DNA from: Hyperoplus lanceolatus
Taxonomy: Eukaryota; Chordata; Actinopteri; Uranoscopiformes; Ammodytidae
Length of the DNA stretch: 64,000 bases
Assembly: GCA_026929865.2 (NCBI GenBank)
Contig: CM049403.1
Coordinates: forward strand, 30,921,001-30,985,000
Reading direction: 5' to 3'
The notes beneath the pieces are model-generated. The model searched no databases. It was given only the letters and a program-made list of their open reading frames with translations, and had not been told where the DNA came from. A program made the position numbers and the translations under genes. The stretch's first letter is position 1; the number at the start of each line of letters is the position of its first letter. This document shows positions 21,912-33,532 of this stretch, piece by piece.

Positions 21912-22590
21912 AGAGATCCAAGATCAGCACACACAAGTACACAGAGGGATAAATACATTTAACACAAAAACATATTAATCAGTCAGCAGTAGCTAAATCC
22001 CTTTGCATTGATTTGGGAATGGGCATTTAATATTAATAATAGTTATAATCTATATTGTGATTCACTTAAAAAAGTGTAATAAGTTAATGATAACAGAATA
22101 TTTTGATTAACAGAACAGAATATATGATGTAAATTCATCCTGATTTATATTCCACTTTTAGAGGCCTCCTCTACAGTTGTGTCAGTTTTTCATTAAAACA
22201 TTAGAGGGCAGCATATAATCAAATACACTTCTGGCTCTGATGTCGTGACGCTTTTGTGTGCTGTCACCTTTTTGAATTCAGTATATTGTTCATCGGTTGT
22301 GTCCTCAGGGCTTTTGATGTTATATTTTATTATCATTAAGGTGAGACAGTGCAGGTGAATAGGGCTTAGTTTCTCAAATGTAGATATTGTCATGAAACTT
22401 AAACAGTTGATTACTTACATTAAAACTATAATTTTTTGTACAACAATTATTTCATAAATGTTTGAATACATCAGCAAATTTGGCTATATCTAACTAATTA
22501 TGCGTACATTTGCATATATTAAAAAAATTTAGATGTTTGATAATGGTTGTTAAAAATGGCCGTATAGGATATATACAGATAATCTATATA
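21912..22590 (+). other. Gene 1 3' UTR and flank
   Basis: No coding sequence. The region is matched in inverted orientation downstream of genes 2, 3 and 4 (for example ATTAATCAGTCAGCAGTAGC near 21975 and AGAGGGCAGCATATAATC near 22203), and directly after the truncated copy at 33181-33532. It therefore belonged to the ancestral duplicated unit. Confidence 0.6.
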
Positions 22591-23714
22591 GGGGAAGGTG
22601 GGGTGATTTGTGCAACTTTTTACTCAAAGTGATTTTAAAGTGAGGCCTTGACAGTTATGTCTCCAACTCAAATATGTACATATATTTCAGGATGTTGTGC
22701 ATCCCTGGCAATAAAAACTTTGGATCTGGAATAAACTGTTTAAGAAATATAGCTTTCGGAAAAAAAGTTGTCTTGTCGCACAAATCACCCCACGTAGTGG
22801 GGTGATTTGTGCGTCATTGTGTCACAATGACAAAGTCACCATCATCATCTTTCTGGCCATCTGAACTCTCATCAGTGGTGTCGTTAAGTGGAATTGAGAT
22901 GTCACTCTCTTCTGAGCTACTGTAGACAATCACTTTCTTTTGGTGACCAGCGTATACAGCCATGCCACTGGCACAACTCTCAGAAATGTACTTTGCACTA
23001 GTTGCTCCGTGCTTGTGGAACCAACTGCCACCTGACAAATGTGATTCCCCCTACATTTCTGCCTTTAAATCAAGGCTCAAAACCCATATGTACACCCTGG
23101 TGTTTCCTCCCCATTAACCTCTGCACTACTTACTTACCTCTGCACTACTATCTGTGTTTATGTGGATGTATGGGCTTTACGTCTTTTATTTTGGTTATTG
23201 TTATTGTACCTTCATTGTTTACCTACTGAATGCACTATGTACAGCACTTTGGACAGTGCAAACTGTCATAAATGTGCTTTTATAAATACATTTTACTTAC
23301 TTACTTACTTATAACTCACCCAGGCCCTTGCGCACAAATCACCCCATCCCCAGAATTTTGGATAATAGGCATGATGCAGCAATTTAGGGTTGACATTGTG
23401 CTAACTATATAGACTCAAAGTGTAGCATACCAAAGCACTAAAACATGTGTCAAATGTTTTCAAACGTGTCTATAATTGTTCAGACACAATAATCAAAAAA
23501 CCTTGATCATGGAAATTTTACTTTGAAAGGCAAAACACAGTTTTTTGAGCTTAAATGTGCTTATATCTTATTCCTTGTGTCTCCCTTCTTTACAGGATGA
23601 GTCAAATGGATGGCTCTTCTTAAATATGTGGTCACATTTCCAATTTCTTCCACGGTTTTCTAGAAACAAGGGGTTTTGCAACTTCCAAAATGCACAAATC
23701 ACCCCACCTTCCCC
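22591..23714. mobile_element. DNA element with GGGGAAGGTGGGG inverted ends
   Basis: Ends are GGGGAAGGTGGGGTGATTTG at 22591 and its complement ending at 23714, within a TATATA context on both sides. An internal near-perfect palindrome at 22777-22812 (GCACAAATCACCCCAC, 3-nt spacer, complement) repeats the terminal motif, and another copy lies near 23331. A minus-strand frame at 22814-23038 ends in an acidic tail (SSSEESDI, DDDGDFVIV) that could be the last piece of a transposase-like protein; that is only a guess. It carries a nested LINE end (next entry). Confidence 0.65.
22999..23312 (+). mobile_element. LINE 3' end nested in the 22591-23714 element
   Basis: A coding remnant around 23002-23110 (ACGTNCHL and NQGSKPICTP reading frames are shifted) is followed by GCACTTTGGACAGTGC and then CTTTTATAAATACATTTTA with a (TTAC)n tail ending near 23312. 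This architecture matches the 3' ends of L2/CR1/Rex-type LINEs. The copy is strongly 5'-truncated. Confidence 0.5.
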
Positions 23715-23898
23715 TATATATTTATATATAAACAGACGCACACAAAAGTTTAGTAAAATAAATTCCTCATTTCACATTTTGTCCTTTATTTTTATACTAG
23801 TATAAAGAAGACATGTTTTGGAAGCAAAATAAACAGAAATCTCAAAATTTACCAATGCTTGAAAAAACGATGTTTTGGCCTGTAGTGTCTCACCTTAA

Positions 23899-24829
23899 AG
23901 CTACTACGAGTAAGTCGGCACGTTGGCGACACCTTTGAACAAAAGCGGTAGTATTATTACGACGCCAGCTGTCGTGAAGCTGTTTTCTAGCTCGTGCAGG
24001 GAGTGCAAGATTCAAATAATCAGGAAGCAATATGGTGCGTGGTGTGTCCGTGTGTTGAAAGTGTGGAGGGCACCGGACTCTTTTCGGCTCTGTGAGTCTA
24101 TGGGTGACACATCATCAACTAATGCCAGTAAGTGCTAAACACACGTGATTGCAATGAGTTGATGCATTGTCACCTCTCACGGAGCTGAACGAGTCCCCGT
24201 GTCCTCACACAAAGCGAATGAACGAGAGATGGCAGTTAGTTAGTATGGATCACGATGAGGTAATGTGTTTATGTTGTAAATAATGACTATTTCCGATGAA
24301 TAATGGTCATCTGATGATGATGGTGAGGCAAAGTAAACTTTGTTTTAGTAGGCTACCGCTCATTCATTTAGGAGTAAACACTGCAGTCTAGTTTCGCTGC
24401 GTGAAATTGTGTATACGTTGCTTGGCAACGCCCTCCCGCCCGACTATCACTCTCCCTTTTAGCTTTTCTTCATTGCATTTTCTTTTTTTTCTTTTATGGT
24501 GCAGCCCGGTTATCAGTCATTATGACGACAAACAACTGTCTCAAACAAGGCTCCCGCTCCCCTTCCCTCACCTGGAGGGATAGGCTTCTCAATTCACGTT
24601 CCTGCGCCACGCTGAAATCTGTGACCAATACGGATATGTGACCATAGAGCATGCACGCGTGAACCGAAAATCGGACTGGGTGTACGACCAGATCAAATGC
24701 AGTAATAAAAACTATTTAAAAACGTCTTTCTTTGCACTGATGGTCTGGTTTGCTGTTAAAGGTAATTTATGATTATCAGAGGAAACATGAGGCTGTTTAA
24801 AAGATATCTAAATGTTACTCGTAGCCGCT
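23899..24829. mobile_element. piggyBac-like MITE (TTAA-flanked)
   Basis: Terminal inverted repeats AGCTACTACGAGTAA / TTACTCGTAGCCGCT are flanked by TTAA at 23895-23898 and 24830-24833. The paralogous flank near 34150-34165 lacks this block, though the left junction there is not precise. TTAA target duplications are the hallmark of piggyBac. No transposase frame is present. Confidence 0.6.
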
Positions 24830-24833
24830 TTAA

Positions 24834-27800
24834 CTCAATCATTTGTATTAATTAGATATGAACATGAAAATTATAAATTAAGTATATTTAATATATCCTG
24901 TGACTCTTTGGGTGACTCTTATCAACAGAACTTTCTCAAATAAAAAGTTACCGTTTACAATGAAGTTTAAAAGTATAAATAAAGTATGGAATGTGGATCA
25001 TATTTGTTGCCAAAGATCTTTTGCACACAGTCCCAGTCCTGATCACACATTTATGTAGAAAATGTTTAACAACTTTCTATTGTACAATGTAGAGAGTTCT
25101 ATGGAAGAATCTGCAACTCGTCAATAAAGGCACAGTATGATGCAAAATGCAGTTCAACTGAGTGGTGCCCCGTTATAAGTTAGAAATAACACTTTTGTAG
25201 CACTTTAATTAGGATTTCATAAAAACATTTATTATTATTATTAATTTGAATTGACTTCAATCTAAAGAGGCCTGTTTGTGCAGGTAATACACAACATACA
25301 TATTTGTGTGGAGGGGCTGCTGGAAATGGGGAAATAAATAACACAGGGCACTATTTGTTTTTGCTTTATTATTGTTTTTACGTGAAGTGAATTATGTTGA
25401 TTTTCATACTATTTTCATAAATCCTTACCTTTACCTCAGCTTTAAAATCAACCCAAAGTCAGAAAAGTCCAATAAACAATTTCCCTTTCTTTATGGACCA
25501 GTGGTGAGGATTACTAACAGGAGCAGTGACATGTTTAAAACATAATGCTTGTATTTATAACACTTGGATTACACTGGGTTGGCTCTTTTTTTACGTGCAT
25601 AATTAAGAACAGTTTTTTAGATGGAATCCAGGACAGGTAAAGACAGTCTTGACCACCTTTTTAAAAATTCTGATCACATCAAACATCTTACAAAAGAGAA
25701 CTTAAATAGCTTCACATTAATAATAAAACAGATTATAACAAAAAAGTGTTTAAAAGAACTGTATAATAGGATAGGTAGTTAATGATGACTGCCGTTGCTA
25801 GGCACAGCACGTCTGGGGGCAAAGCCTTTGAAGAAGCAAGAAAAGGAGTAATGTATTTGCTATGCAGGTTTCTCTCTCTCTCCCTCCCTCTCTCTTTGAC
25901 ACACACACACATTATCACGTCTGAGTGAAATCATTAGACAATAAAAATTTATTTTTTGTAAACATTTCATTCACCCTTCCACTTTAATCCTCCAACAAGG
26001 AAGCCATACAGGAAATTCAACTCTCGGCTCTTGCCAGTAAGTTACACATCAAGAGGCGGCAGCGCAATGCCAGCGACCAAACAAGTTAAACAAAGTCGGT
26101 TTAGCTGACCAAAAAAGAACAGAACCTGAACAGCAGAACTTCTTTTTGCCACAATGGACTGGATACTTTTCAGCATGGCCACAGGGCGCCGGCAATACAT
26201 CTGGTATCGTTAACTCAACGTGGCTTAGCTTAACATTAGGGCACATAGTTGAGTTTAAGACAGTTACCTGAAAATGTCCTTGTACGGATTTGGACTGTTT
26301 TATTTGCTGTTGTGGTGTTTCATGCCAGGTCACTAGGTATCCTCTGTTAAGCTAATGTTAGCTGTGCTTCATATACAGTTAGTATAATTACAAACAAAGT
26401 AATAACTATTCTGTATGCAATCTTACCATCATCTTTATAACTTGGCACCTTCTCATTCTATGATCACAAACACGTACAAAAACAGTTTTAGATTTAAATT
26501 GCCTTTATTCACATGGCTCAAAAAAGCTCCTTTCTTTGTTACATCCTGTACATTTGAAAATTAAATTTGTGTTTTATTATGTTATCTTTCTTAATGGTGC
26601 ACAAAAAAGAATATTGGAAACCTCTTCTGTGTAAAAGAAGACAAAAACTTAACCTACTAGCTTTTGTTATAATTTGGTGTGTTATAGTAAGTTTAATTAG
26701 ATATTGCATATATTTTGTATTCTGTGTTTCATAAACCTGCTGACTAGATTAGAACACTAAGCCTTTTGTTTAGAAGTTCAGATAATGTTCAAGGTCTCTT
26801 TTCCTCCCTAACGGTTGCAAATTAGAAGCATGCTGTTATCCAGGCACCTACCACATTCTTTATACCAAATTACAATACTTTTGAGAAGATTCTGTTGGCC
26901 TTCTCACAAGATAAAAATGGGTAATTAGCTTGCGAAAAGTACAACTCATTTGACTACTGGGGTCCCCCCAGCCTGAAAGAGGTTTTTATTCTATGTTTGT
27001 AATGATTTAGACACACTGTGCGCTGAAGTACTTTATGTGACCAGAAATCAATTCATCATTTTGAGACCAGCAGAACATTCTCCATCTATTTTCCTTGGGC
27101 ATCCACTTTCAAAGGATCGGGTATTTTCCAACACTTTTAATACAGTGATTTGGTTAAAGTTGTTAATTTAATTATTAATCAGATTCATTCATAGTTTGCA
27201 CATTTTATGATAAGCTACCAATTTTCTCAGTAGAACTGATTAATGATAAAAGAATATATTTTTTTACTTTCTTGATGGCTGGAAATAGAGGATAAACCCT
27301 CTTTGTCCTCTAATTGTATTTAATACAACTTAAAGGAAAAAATAAAGGTGTGAATTCCCAACACATATTTTAACTTAACAGTAAGTAGCAGTAAATGTAA
27401 TTGTATTTTCTTAATGATGGTATTAAAAAAAGTATTTTAAAATTTTTGGGATTAGGTGCAGATATACACACCTTGTATTTGATTTAAGCGTTCTTTGTAA
27501 CAATAATTTGCATTAAACTGTGCCTTTATTGATGATTTGATTATTATTCTACAGAACCCTCGACTTTGTACAAAAGAAAATGGTTTGAATTGAGAAAGTT
27601 GAGCATCACACAAAAGTTTCATGAAATCAGAGACAAAAGTATATTTGATTATATGCTGCCCTCTAATGTTATAATGAAAAACTGCCACAACCGTAGAGGA
27701 GGCCTCTAATCAGGATAAATTTACATCATATATTTTGAAATATTATGTTATCATTAACTCATTAGACTTTTTAATTGAATCACATGATTATTATTACACC

Positions 27801-27900
27801 ATTATTATAATAAATTACCATTCCCAAATCAGTGCAAAGGGATTTAGCTACTGCTAACTGATTAATATGTTTTTGTGTTAAATGTATTTATCCCTCTGTT
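24834..27900. other. Convergent intergenic region between genes 1 and 2
   Basis: No coding exon was found. The left part matches 34160-36500 directly (for example ACTTTCTATTGTACAATGTA, CGTCTGGGGGCAAAGCC). The right part matches the 3' flanks of genes 3 and 4 (36900-38400, 47250-48720), including CCTTGGGCATCCACTTTC near 27100. A CT/CA microsatellite lies at about 25873-25912. It is the join of two 3' flanks that point at each other. Confidence 0.55.
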
Positions 27901-28019
27901 TACTTGTGTGTGCTGATCTTGGATCTCTCCAGGTCAGAGTCGTGGCAGTCAGCAAACTGACTAGTAGGATCCCCAAGGAGGTCAACTGGCCTGAAGCACT
28001 GCTGACTTCCCATGCCGAG

Positions 28020-30427
28020 TTATCTTTGTGCTCTTGCATTGCCCAATGACGTCAAGACTAGTGGTCCGACTGAGATATCTGTTGTGTCGTGGTACATTAC
28101 TTGCCTCTGAAATCTCTTTTTGGAACCATAAACTTCCCTCCGACGTCGCGTGTCAGGGTAGCAGGGCTTCAGGAAAACAACATTAGATTCCTCTGCTAAT
28201 ACACCTGTTGTTGTTAGTGTATCTAATCTCACTACAAACACAAAGACACAGTAATACTTACAGTGGAGCAGTTGTTCTCTTCCAAAAGACACAGGTGCAC
28301 CTTGCAGTGCAGGTAGATGGATGAAGCGTTGATGAAGGTGAACATCTTGAAGGAGAATCGGGCTGCAAGGGAGACGCCATTCTGATGAATCTCCACTGAA
28401 CCATCTGCTGGATTAGGACAGCTGGAAGACAAGGTTACAATGTTATTAGACTGTAAGCTACAGTAGCAGGGTTAGTTTGTAAGATAAGATAAGTGGACCA
28501 AGTAGAGAGCCCCTTTTTTCAAACTTTAATAATCAACCCGACCTATGTGAAGACAAGGTGAAGCTTCAGTAGCTAGTTTACCCGTTAATAATGAGATCCC
28601 AGCGGACAGAGTTGTTGGAGATGTTGACCGGTGTCGCCCAACAAGAGTCCAGTTTGATGGAGATCTGACGTGCATCAAGATCTCCAGTCCGCACCTCCAC
28701 AAAGAACTGCTTGGAGATTTCCTCTTCTATGTTACTGTCATTGGTCACAGGGGAGCTGAAGCCAGAATCCTGGTAGGGGGTCATCTTCAAACGGTAGTTT
28801 GCATTGGTAATGTTTGCATTGATAGATTGAAGTTTTTCGTTCACAACGCTACAAAGAACCAAAAACAAATACTGTGACTACACTTTGGGAATAATGAACT
28901 GACAGGTTTTTGGTCATTCTGAAGATTGAGAATACATTACAGTCAAAACTACTGGCTACAAAGAATACAACATGATATACACAAATGTATTATTGTCCCT
29001 GTAAATAAAAGATACTTTCATAAATAGATTAAATAAAAGGGAAGGGACCGTATTGTCACCTCTCTATAGGGTTTATGCTAACACCAATATCCAGGGCCTG
29101 GTCCAGAGGGTATGCACATTGGAAATCCAGATGTATGTTCCTCTGGCGGCTGACTGGACCTCCATTGGGATCCACGTGACCCTGGATGGAGTTCTCATAG
29201 ATTACATGGGTTCCGTTGCTCTTGAAATTAAATGAGAAAATGAAACAAATTGATTATTGTTGTTTTATTTCTTATGAATAAGATCTAAATCTGAAATCCC
29301 ATTCTGTCAGGGTTGAAAAACATTAAGGAATGTACCTTGAGACTTGTCCCACACAGCTGGTCATCATTGTTAAAGTGGAACACCAGTTGTCCATCCTGGA
29401 GTTCTCCCTTGCAGGACTCATCTTTGAGGTGTAGGGAGCTAGAGTGAAAGCCTTCTTCAAACAGCTGGCAGCGCGACACAGATATATTGGCTGAACTTCT
29501 GGCACAAGTCACGGTCGACTCTATGAAAGTGAAATACAAATAAAATGTTATTTAGTTTTTACAAAGCTTATCTCATGGTTAAATGTGCACTTATCGATGT
29601 CTGGAAGGTGTTGCTTATCGTGACAAATGCACAGAGAATAGAGTTGTAAAGTGAAAGGTTGCTTAACATAGGCTTAAATTTGACCAATTACGAGATATTA
29701 TCTCGTAATTACGAGATCTTTTCTCGTAATTACGAGATCCTGAGTGTGCTAACGGCTACATTAGCTGTGAAACTTTTTTTTATTTGGTGAATGCTCAGCG
29801 CCACCGTAGCAAGTAATCTTAAAAAACAAAAGCAGGGTTTTAGGAGAAGCTGCACTCACCATAGGTCTCATTGTCTGGTCGTTGATGGTCCTTATCACAT
29901 AAGCAGTCGTAAACACCGTCCTTCTCACCACAATGCTCATACTTTGTGCAGTACAGCTCCTTACAGGGGTCTGACTCAGCTATGGGAATAGTTGAGATAG
30001 TGAAATTTTTTCTACCATAAAATGGGCAATTGGAATCCTTAATTACCTCAAGATTTATTTTCATATTCATCGTCTGTACCATAAGACCAATGCAACATAC
30101 CACATTATTGGACTGGATGTAAATTGTCTCATGAAATAACAAAACTTAACAACAAAGACTTTAGGTTGTGGCTGTCAGTTTATAGTTAATAAAACAATGA
30201 ACGCTAAGATATTATCAAAGTTCACTTAGCCTACTTGTCGTCTGAGAAGTCACGCTGCCTGTGAATAAACAAACGCATATATTGGATGAAAATCTTATGA
30301 TAGACAAAGTCTGAATTTGCATACATGCATCAAAGAAAATAAAACTTAATATCATTTAATCACATTGAATGAAATACTTACTTATCATCACCAGAAACAG
30401 AACAGTCAACATGATTAGATTTGCCAT
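28020..30427 (-). CDS. Gene 2: short EGF-ZP glycoprotein, no C-terminal anchor
   Basis: Coding exons, in transcript order: 30427-30382 (signal peptide MANLIMLTVLFLVMI), 30258-30235 (mini-exon GSVTSQTT), 29979-29860 (EGF-like), 29520-29336, 29220-29060, 28848-28582, 28421-28262 and 28166-28020. The sum is 1110 nt, 369 residues plus stop, with all junctions GT-AG and in frame. NIDO, C8 and the long PQTT array are absent. The last exon keeps the TRRRR cleavage site and a second basic motif (SKKRFQRQ, absent from gene 1) and the ISVGPLVL patch, then stops with TAA at 28022-28020 where gene 1 reads Glu. The hydrophobic-tail sequence survives as untranslated DNA below 28020 and has an extra base. 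The product should be secreted without an anchor. Of the three short genes, this one has the cleanest splice sites. Confidence 0.8.
29690..29760. repeat. TACGAGAT palindromic repeats in gene 2 intron
   Basis: ATTACGAGAT and its complement ATCTCGTAAT alternate four to five times at 29690-29740, giving a foldback. This kind of block is common as part of small non-autonomous fish elements. The homologous introns of genes 1, 3 and 4 lack it, so it is an insertion. Confidence 0.5.
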
Positions 30428-31056
30428 TCTCCAAAGCCCAAAATAAGATCCTGTTGACAAATTATAATAATTTAAATTCAACTACAATAAAACAAATAAA
30501 CACGCAAACTATCCAAAGAAAAACTAGAAACACCCCATTAAGGGTGCTGCTGTATAATTATTGAATATTCTTATAGCAAATGTATGTGCAAGCTAAATCT
30601 GGCAAAGCTAAGAAATCGTTTTAAAAGATTGTTTATCTTGAATGTAGACTAGAGCCTCATAGAAAACAAACCATTCTTTATATTAAGGGGGGGGGGGGTT
30701 CAATCAATATGCTCTTATAACAAATATAACTTTAATCTGTCAAGCAGACTGTATACTGTAAACTTTACCTTTGTCATTATAACCTCTGTCTCTGTCTATG
30801 AATTATAATATTAATAAAAATTAAATGTTGAGAATTGCTTCTCGAAATATTATTATTATAGCTATAATTAATAGTGCAATGTGCAGAATGTTATTCTCAC
30901 TATTGTCTCCAATCAAATGAAAATTATTAAATTAAGTTGTAAATATAATTCAGTTGGAAATAATCACTATTGTTCTTTAAAAAAACATCATCATTATATA
31001 GAAAATAACTTAAATAATGTCTGACTACATAGATTAAATTAAAATGTGTTAATTAC

Positions 31057-31175
31057 CTGTTCACTGTACTTCTTTGTTCCTGTGCCTCCTGCCTCTGTTG
31101 AACTGCAGGTCGGTATCAAAGCTTTATACAGTGAACATTGACACAGTGCCATAAACATGCTGTTTAACCAGTTAC
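31057..31175 (-). promoter_or_regulatory. Gene 2 promoter and 5' UTR exon
   Basis: On the minus strand, TATAAA lies at 31128-31123, preceded by GGTTAAACAGCATG and TTTATGGCACTGTG, the same order as in gene 1. The first exon ends at 31057 before gtaatt, and the second begins at 30450 after an acceptor. The first exon lacks the ATG-TGA of gene 1. Confidence 0.6.
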
Positions 31176-32460
31176 AGGCGCAGAAAAAAAAAAAATGTCA
31201 TGTCTTCAAAGGTTAAACATGGGAAATGGGTTTTTTGAAATGTTTTAATGGTGTGATGTGTAAAGTCTGTTAATTAGTATGTTAATTTCAATGTGAAACC
31301 ATGCAGTATTGGGTGGTAGTTAAACTTAAGTTTGCAGAAGCTTGCTGAACGTTCAACTACATTTGCATACTGATGTATTTAGATACTTCTTGCCATTGTT
31401 TGTGTAATCAACTACTGAAAGTACAAACTAAAAAACGAGAGGGCCATACAGGGAAAGAAAGTAATTTTTATTGTACCATTGATTTTCTAATGCAACCCCC
31501 ATTGACGAGCCCTAGACAAAAATGTGACATTCCTTCAGATGTTGTCCTTGTATTACAGACAGGTTTACATTTGATTTGTTATTTATTTACAAATATAATT
31601 GTTGGTTCATGTCTTACCTGAGAAAAAAATTAACACTTCTCAGTTTCTGCAGTGAACTAGGTGGAATTTTCTGCTGTCATATAACTTTTCTGAATTATAT
31701 TTTGTTATAATTTGATATCATTAGTACATGATCAATTTGATAATTTTGATCAAGTTATGCTTTCAAAGTAGGCTACCAACACTGAGAGAATCACATTTGA
31801 TCGTGGGAGGAACGTGAGAAATCCATGTGGTTTTTCTGTAAGGACATTCAGGTGTATAAATATCTGGATTCTTCTTCATAACAACTGAACCAAACCTTCC
31901 ATTGTGCATTGAGAACAATGGCGATTATCAGGCAATTTTCACTTGTGTGTTGACATTCCCACGCCCGAAAGCAACGACCGCATGATGTGACGTCCTATTC
32001 TGTCTAACCAGTCAGATGGATTTTATTATAATTTATCATAAAATCGTAAATTGAAAGTATCTTATTTATTTATTGTATTTTATAATTTTGTGGAAAGTCC
32101 CCTTCAATTAGTGAAATGAGCAGTTTAGCCTATATGGCTTATTTACTTTTTGAGGTGACGTGAAACGCATGTTAATCGCATAGTTAAAAATAAACTCAAG
32201 TTGTTGCCAAAGTGCTGTCAAACTAGTTTCTTTGATGTACTCCGATAACATTAGGAATTTATTTTTTAATATACACCCTGTTACACCCCACACACATCAC
32301 AGTGCCTAAGAATCTTTAATTTTCTAATTGATGCGGGAGTGGCAGGTGTGGGACACTCCTAAACCCCTGATATAAAGCGTTCCTGTCATCAGTATTCAGC
32401 TCATGCAAAGGATTGTTGATTTAATAAACACAATGGCAATGAGTAGCTCTGTGTGCTGTA
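31176..32460 (-). repeat. Gene 2 5' flank with upstream module
   Basis: No coding exon was seen. It includes the TATAAATATCTGGAT segment near 31856, the GTTGTTGCCAAAG segment near 32199 and the GTGGGACACTCCTAA core near 32348, followed by GATATAAAGC. All of these recur in the flanks of genes 1, 3 and 4. Confidence 0.55.
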
Positions 32461-32464
32461 AAGC

Positions 32465-33157
32465 AGGTCAACTGGCCTGAAGCACTGCTCACTTCCATGC
32501 TTATTTCTCTTCGTGCTCTAGCTTTGCTCAATGATGTCAAGACTACCGTAATTTTCGGACTATAAACCGCAACTTTCTCCCCATTTTTCGACCCTGTTAT
32601 TACACAGCACAGTATATGTTCTGTATTGCACTAAATGGTAACACTTGAATATGTTATGCAAATATGCAACTTTTTTGTTGAAATGTTGATAAATTGGAAA
32701 TTCCTCAAGCAGCCATCTCTTTCCCGACAATCCCCTCTGTGCACAAACTCTTACATATAAACATGTAATTAAACATTATAACACCTGCGGCTTATAGTCC
32801 AGTGCGGCTTATAGTGCGGAAAATACGGTACTGATCCGACTGAGATTTCTGTAGTGTTGTGGTACATTACGTCCCTCCGACGTCGCATGTTGTGAAGCAG
32901 GGCTGCAGGAAAACAACATTAGAAGCTTCTGCTAATGCACCTGTTGTGGTTAATCTATCATATCTCACTACAAACACAAAGACACAGTAATACTTACAGT
33001 GGAGCAGTTGTTGTGTTCCAAAAGACACAGATGCACCTTGCAGTGCAGGTAGATGGACGAAGAGTTGATGAAGGTGAACATCTTGAAGGAGAATCGGGCT
33101 GCAAGGGAGACGCCATTCTGAAGAATCTCCACTGAATCATCTGCTGGATTAGGACAG
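32465..33157 (-). pseudogene. Truncated ZP-gene copy (last two exons)
   Basis: The penultimate ZP exon is intact at 33157-32998 (160 nt; RFSFKMFTF, HCKVHLCL). The last exon starts at 32902 but has two extra bases soon after, which breaks the frame before the polybasic site, and it is then split by a 283-bp element at 32546-32828. No upstream exons follow. Immediately beyond 33180 the sequence turns into an oppositely oriented copy. It is not functional. Confidence 0.8.
32546..32828. mobile_element. 283-bp TA-flanked MITE inside the pseudogene exon
   Basis: Ends are CCGTAATTTTCGGACTATAA and, on the other strand, CCGTATTTTCCGCACTATAA, flanked by TA (32544-32545 and 32829-32830). The paralogous exons of genes 2-4 show the uninterrupted site. 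A TA duplication fits Tc1/mariner-type or similar transposition. No coding capacity. Confidence 0.75.
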
Positions 33158-33180
33158 CTGGAAGACAAGGTTACAATGTT

Positions 33181-33532
33181 GATTCTGCTTCGAGATGTTC
33201 AGTTTCATCAATTTTTCATCCATCTACCTGAACCGCAAGGTGCACCTGTGTCTTTTGTAGTGAGATTAGATATATAATAACAACAACAGGTGCATTTGCG
33301 GAAGCCTCTCATTTTGTTTTCCTGCAGCAATGCTCCCCTGGTTCCAAAACGGGAGTTCAGAGGGACGTAATATACCACAACACTAAATCTCAGTCAGACC
33401 AGTAGTCTTGGCGGCATTGAGCAAAGCTAGAGACGAAGAGAAGTAAGTATGGAAGGGAGCAGTGCTTCTGCCCAGTTGGCCTCCGTGGTGATCCTGTTAC
33501 TCAGTTTGCTGACTGCCACAACTCTGACCTAA
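33181..33532 (+). pseudogene. Truncated ZP-gene copy, opposite orientation
   Basis: A partial penultimate exon (33181-33260, with its 3' end fused to intron) is followed by the last exon from 33328 to a TAA at 33530-33532. The polybasic run is lost and the frame is broken, but the hydrophobic tail (VILLLSLLTATTLT) is still readable. This tail matches gene 1 and not genes 2-4, so this fragment comes from the plus-strand lineage. Confidence 0.75.

Noticed and set aside
22193-22393. Minus-strand frame at 22193-22393 as a gene
   Set aside because: It lies in the 3' flank repeated near the other copies, where it is not kept open, and shows no recognisable domain.
29053-29235. Plus-strand open frame at 29053-29235
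   Set aside because: It is the antisense of the second ZP exon of gene 2.
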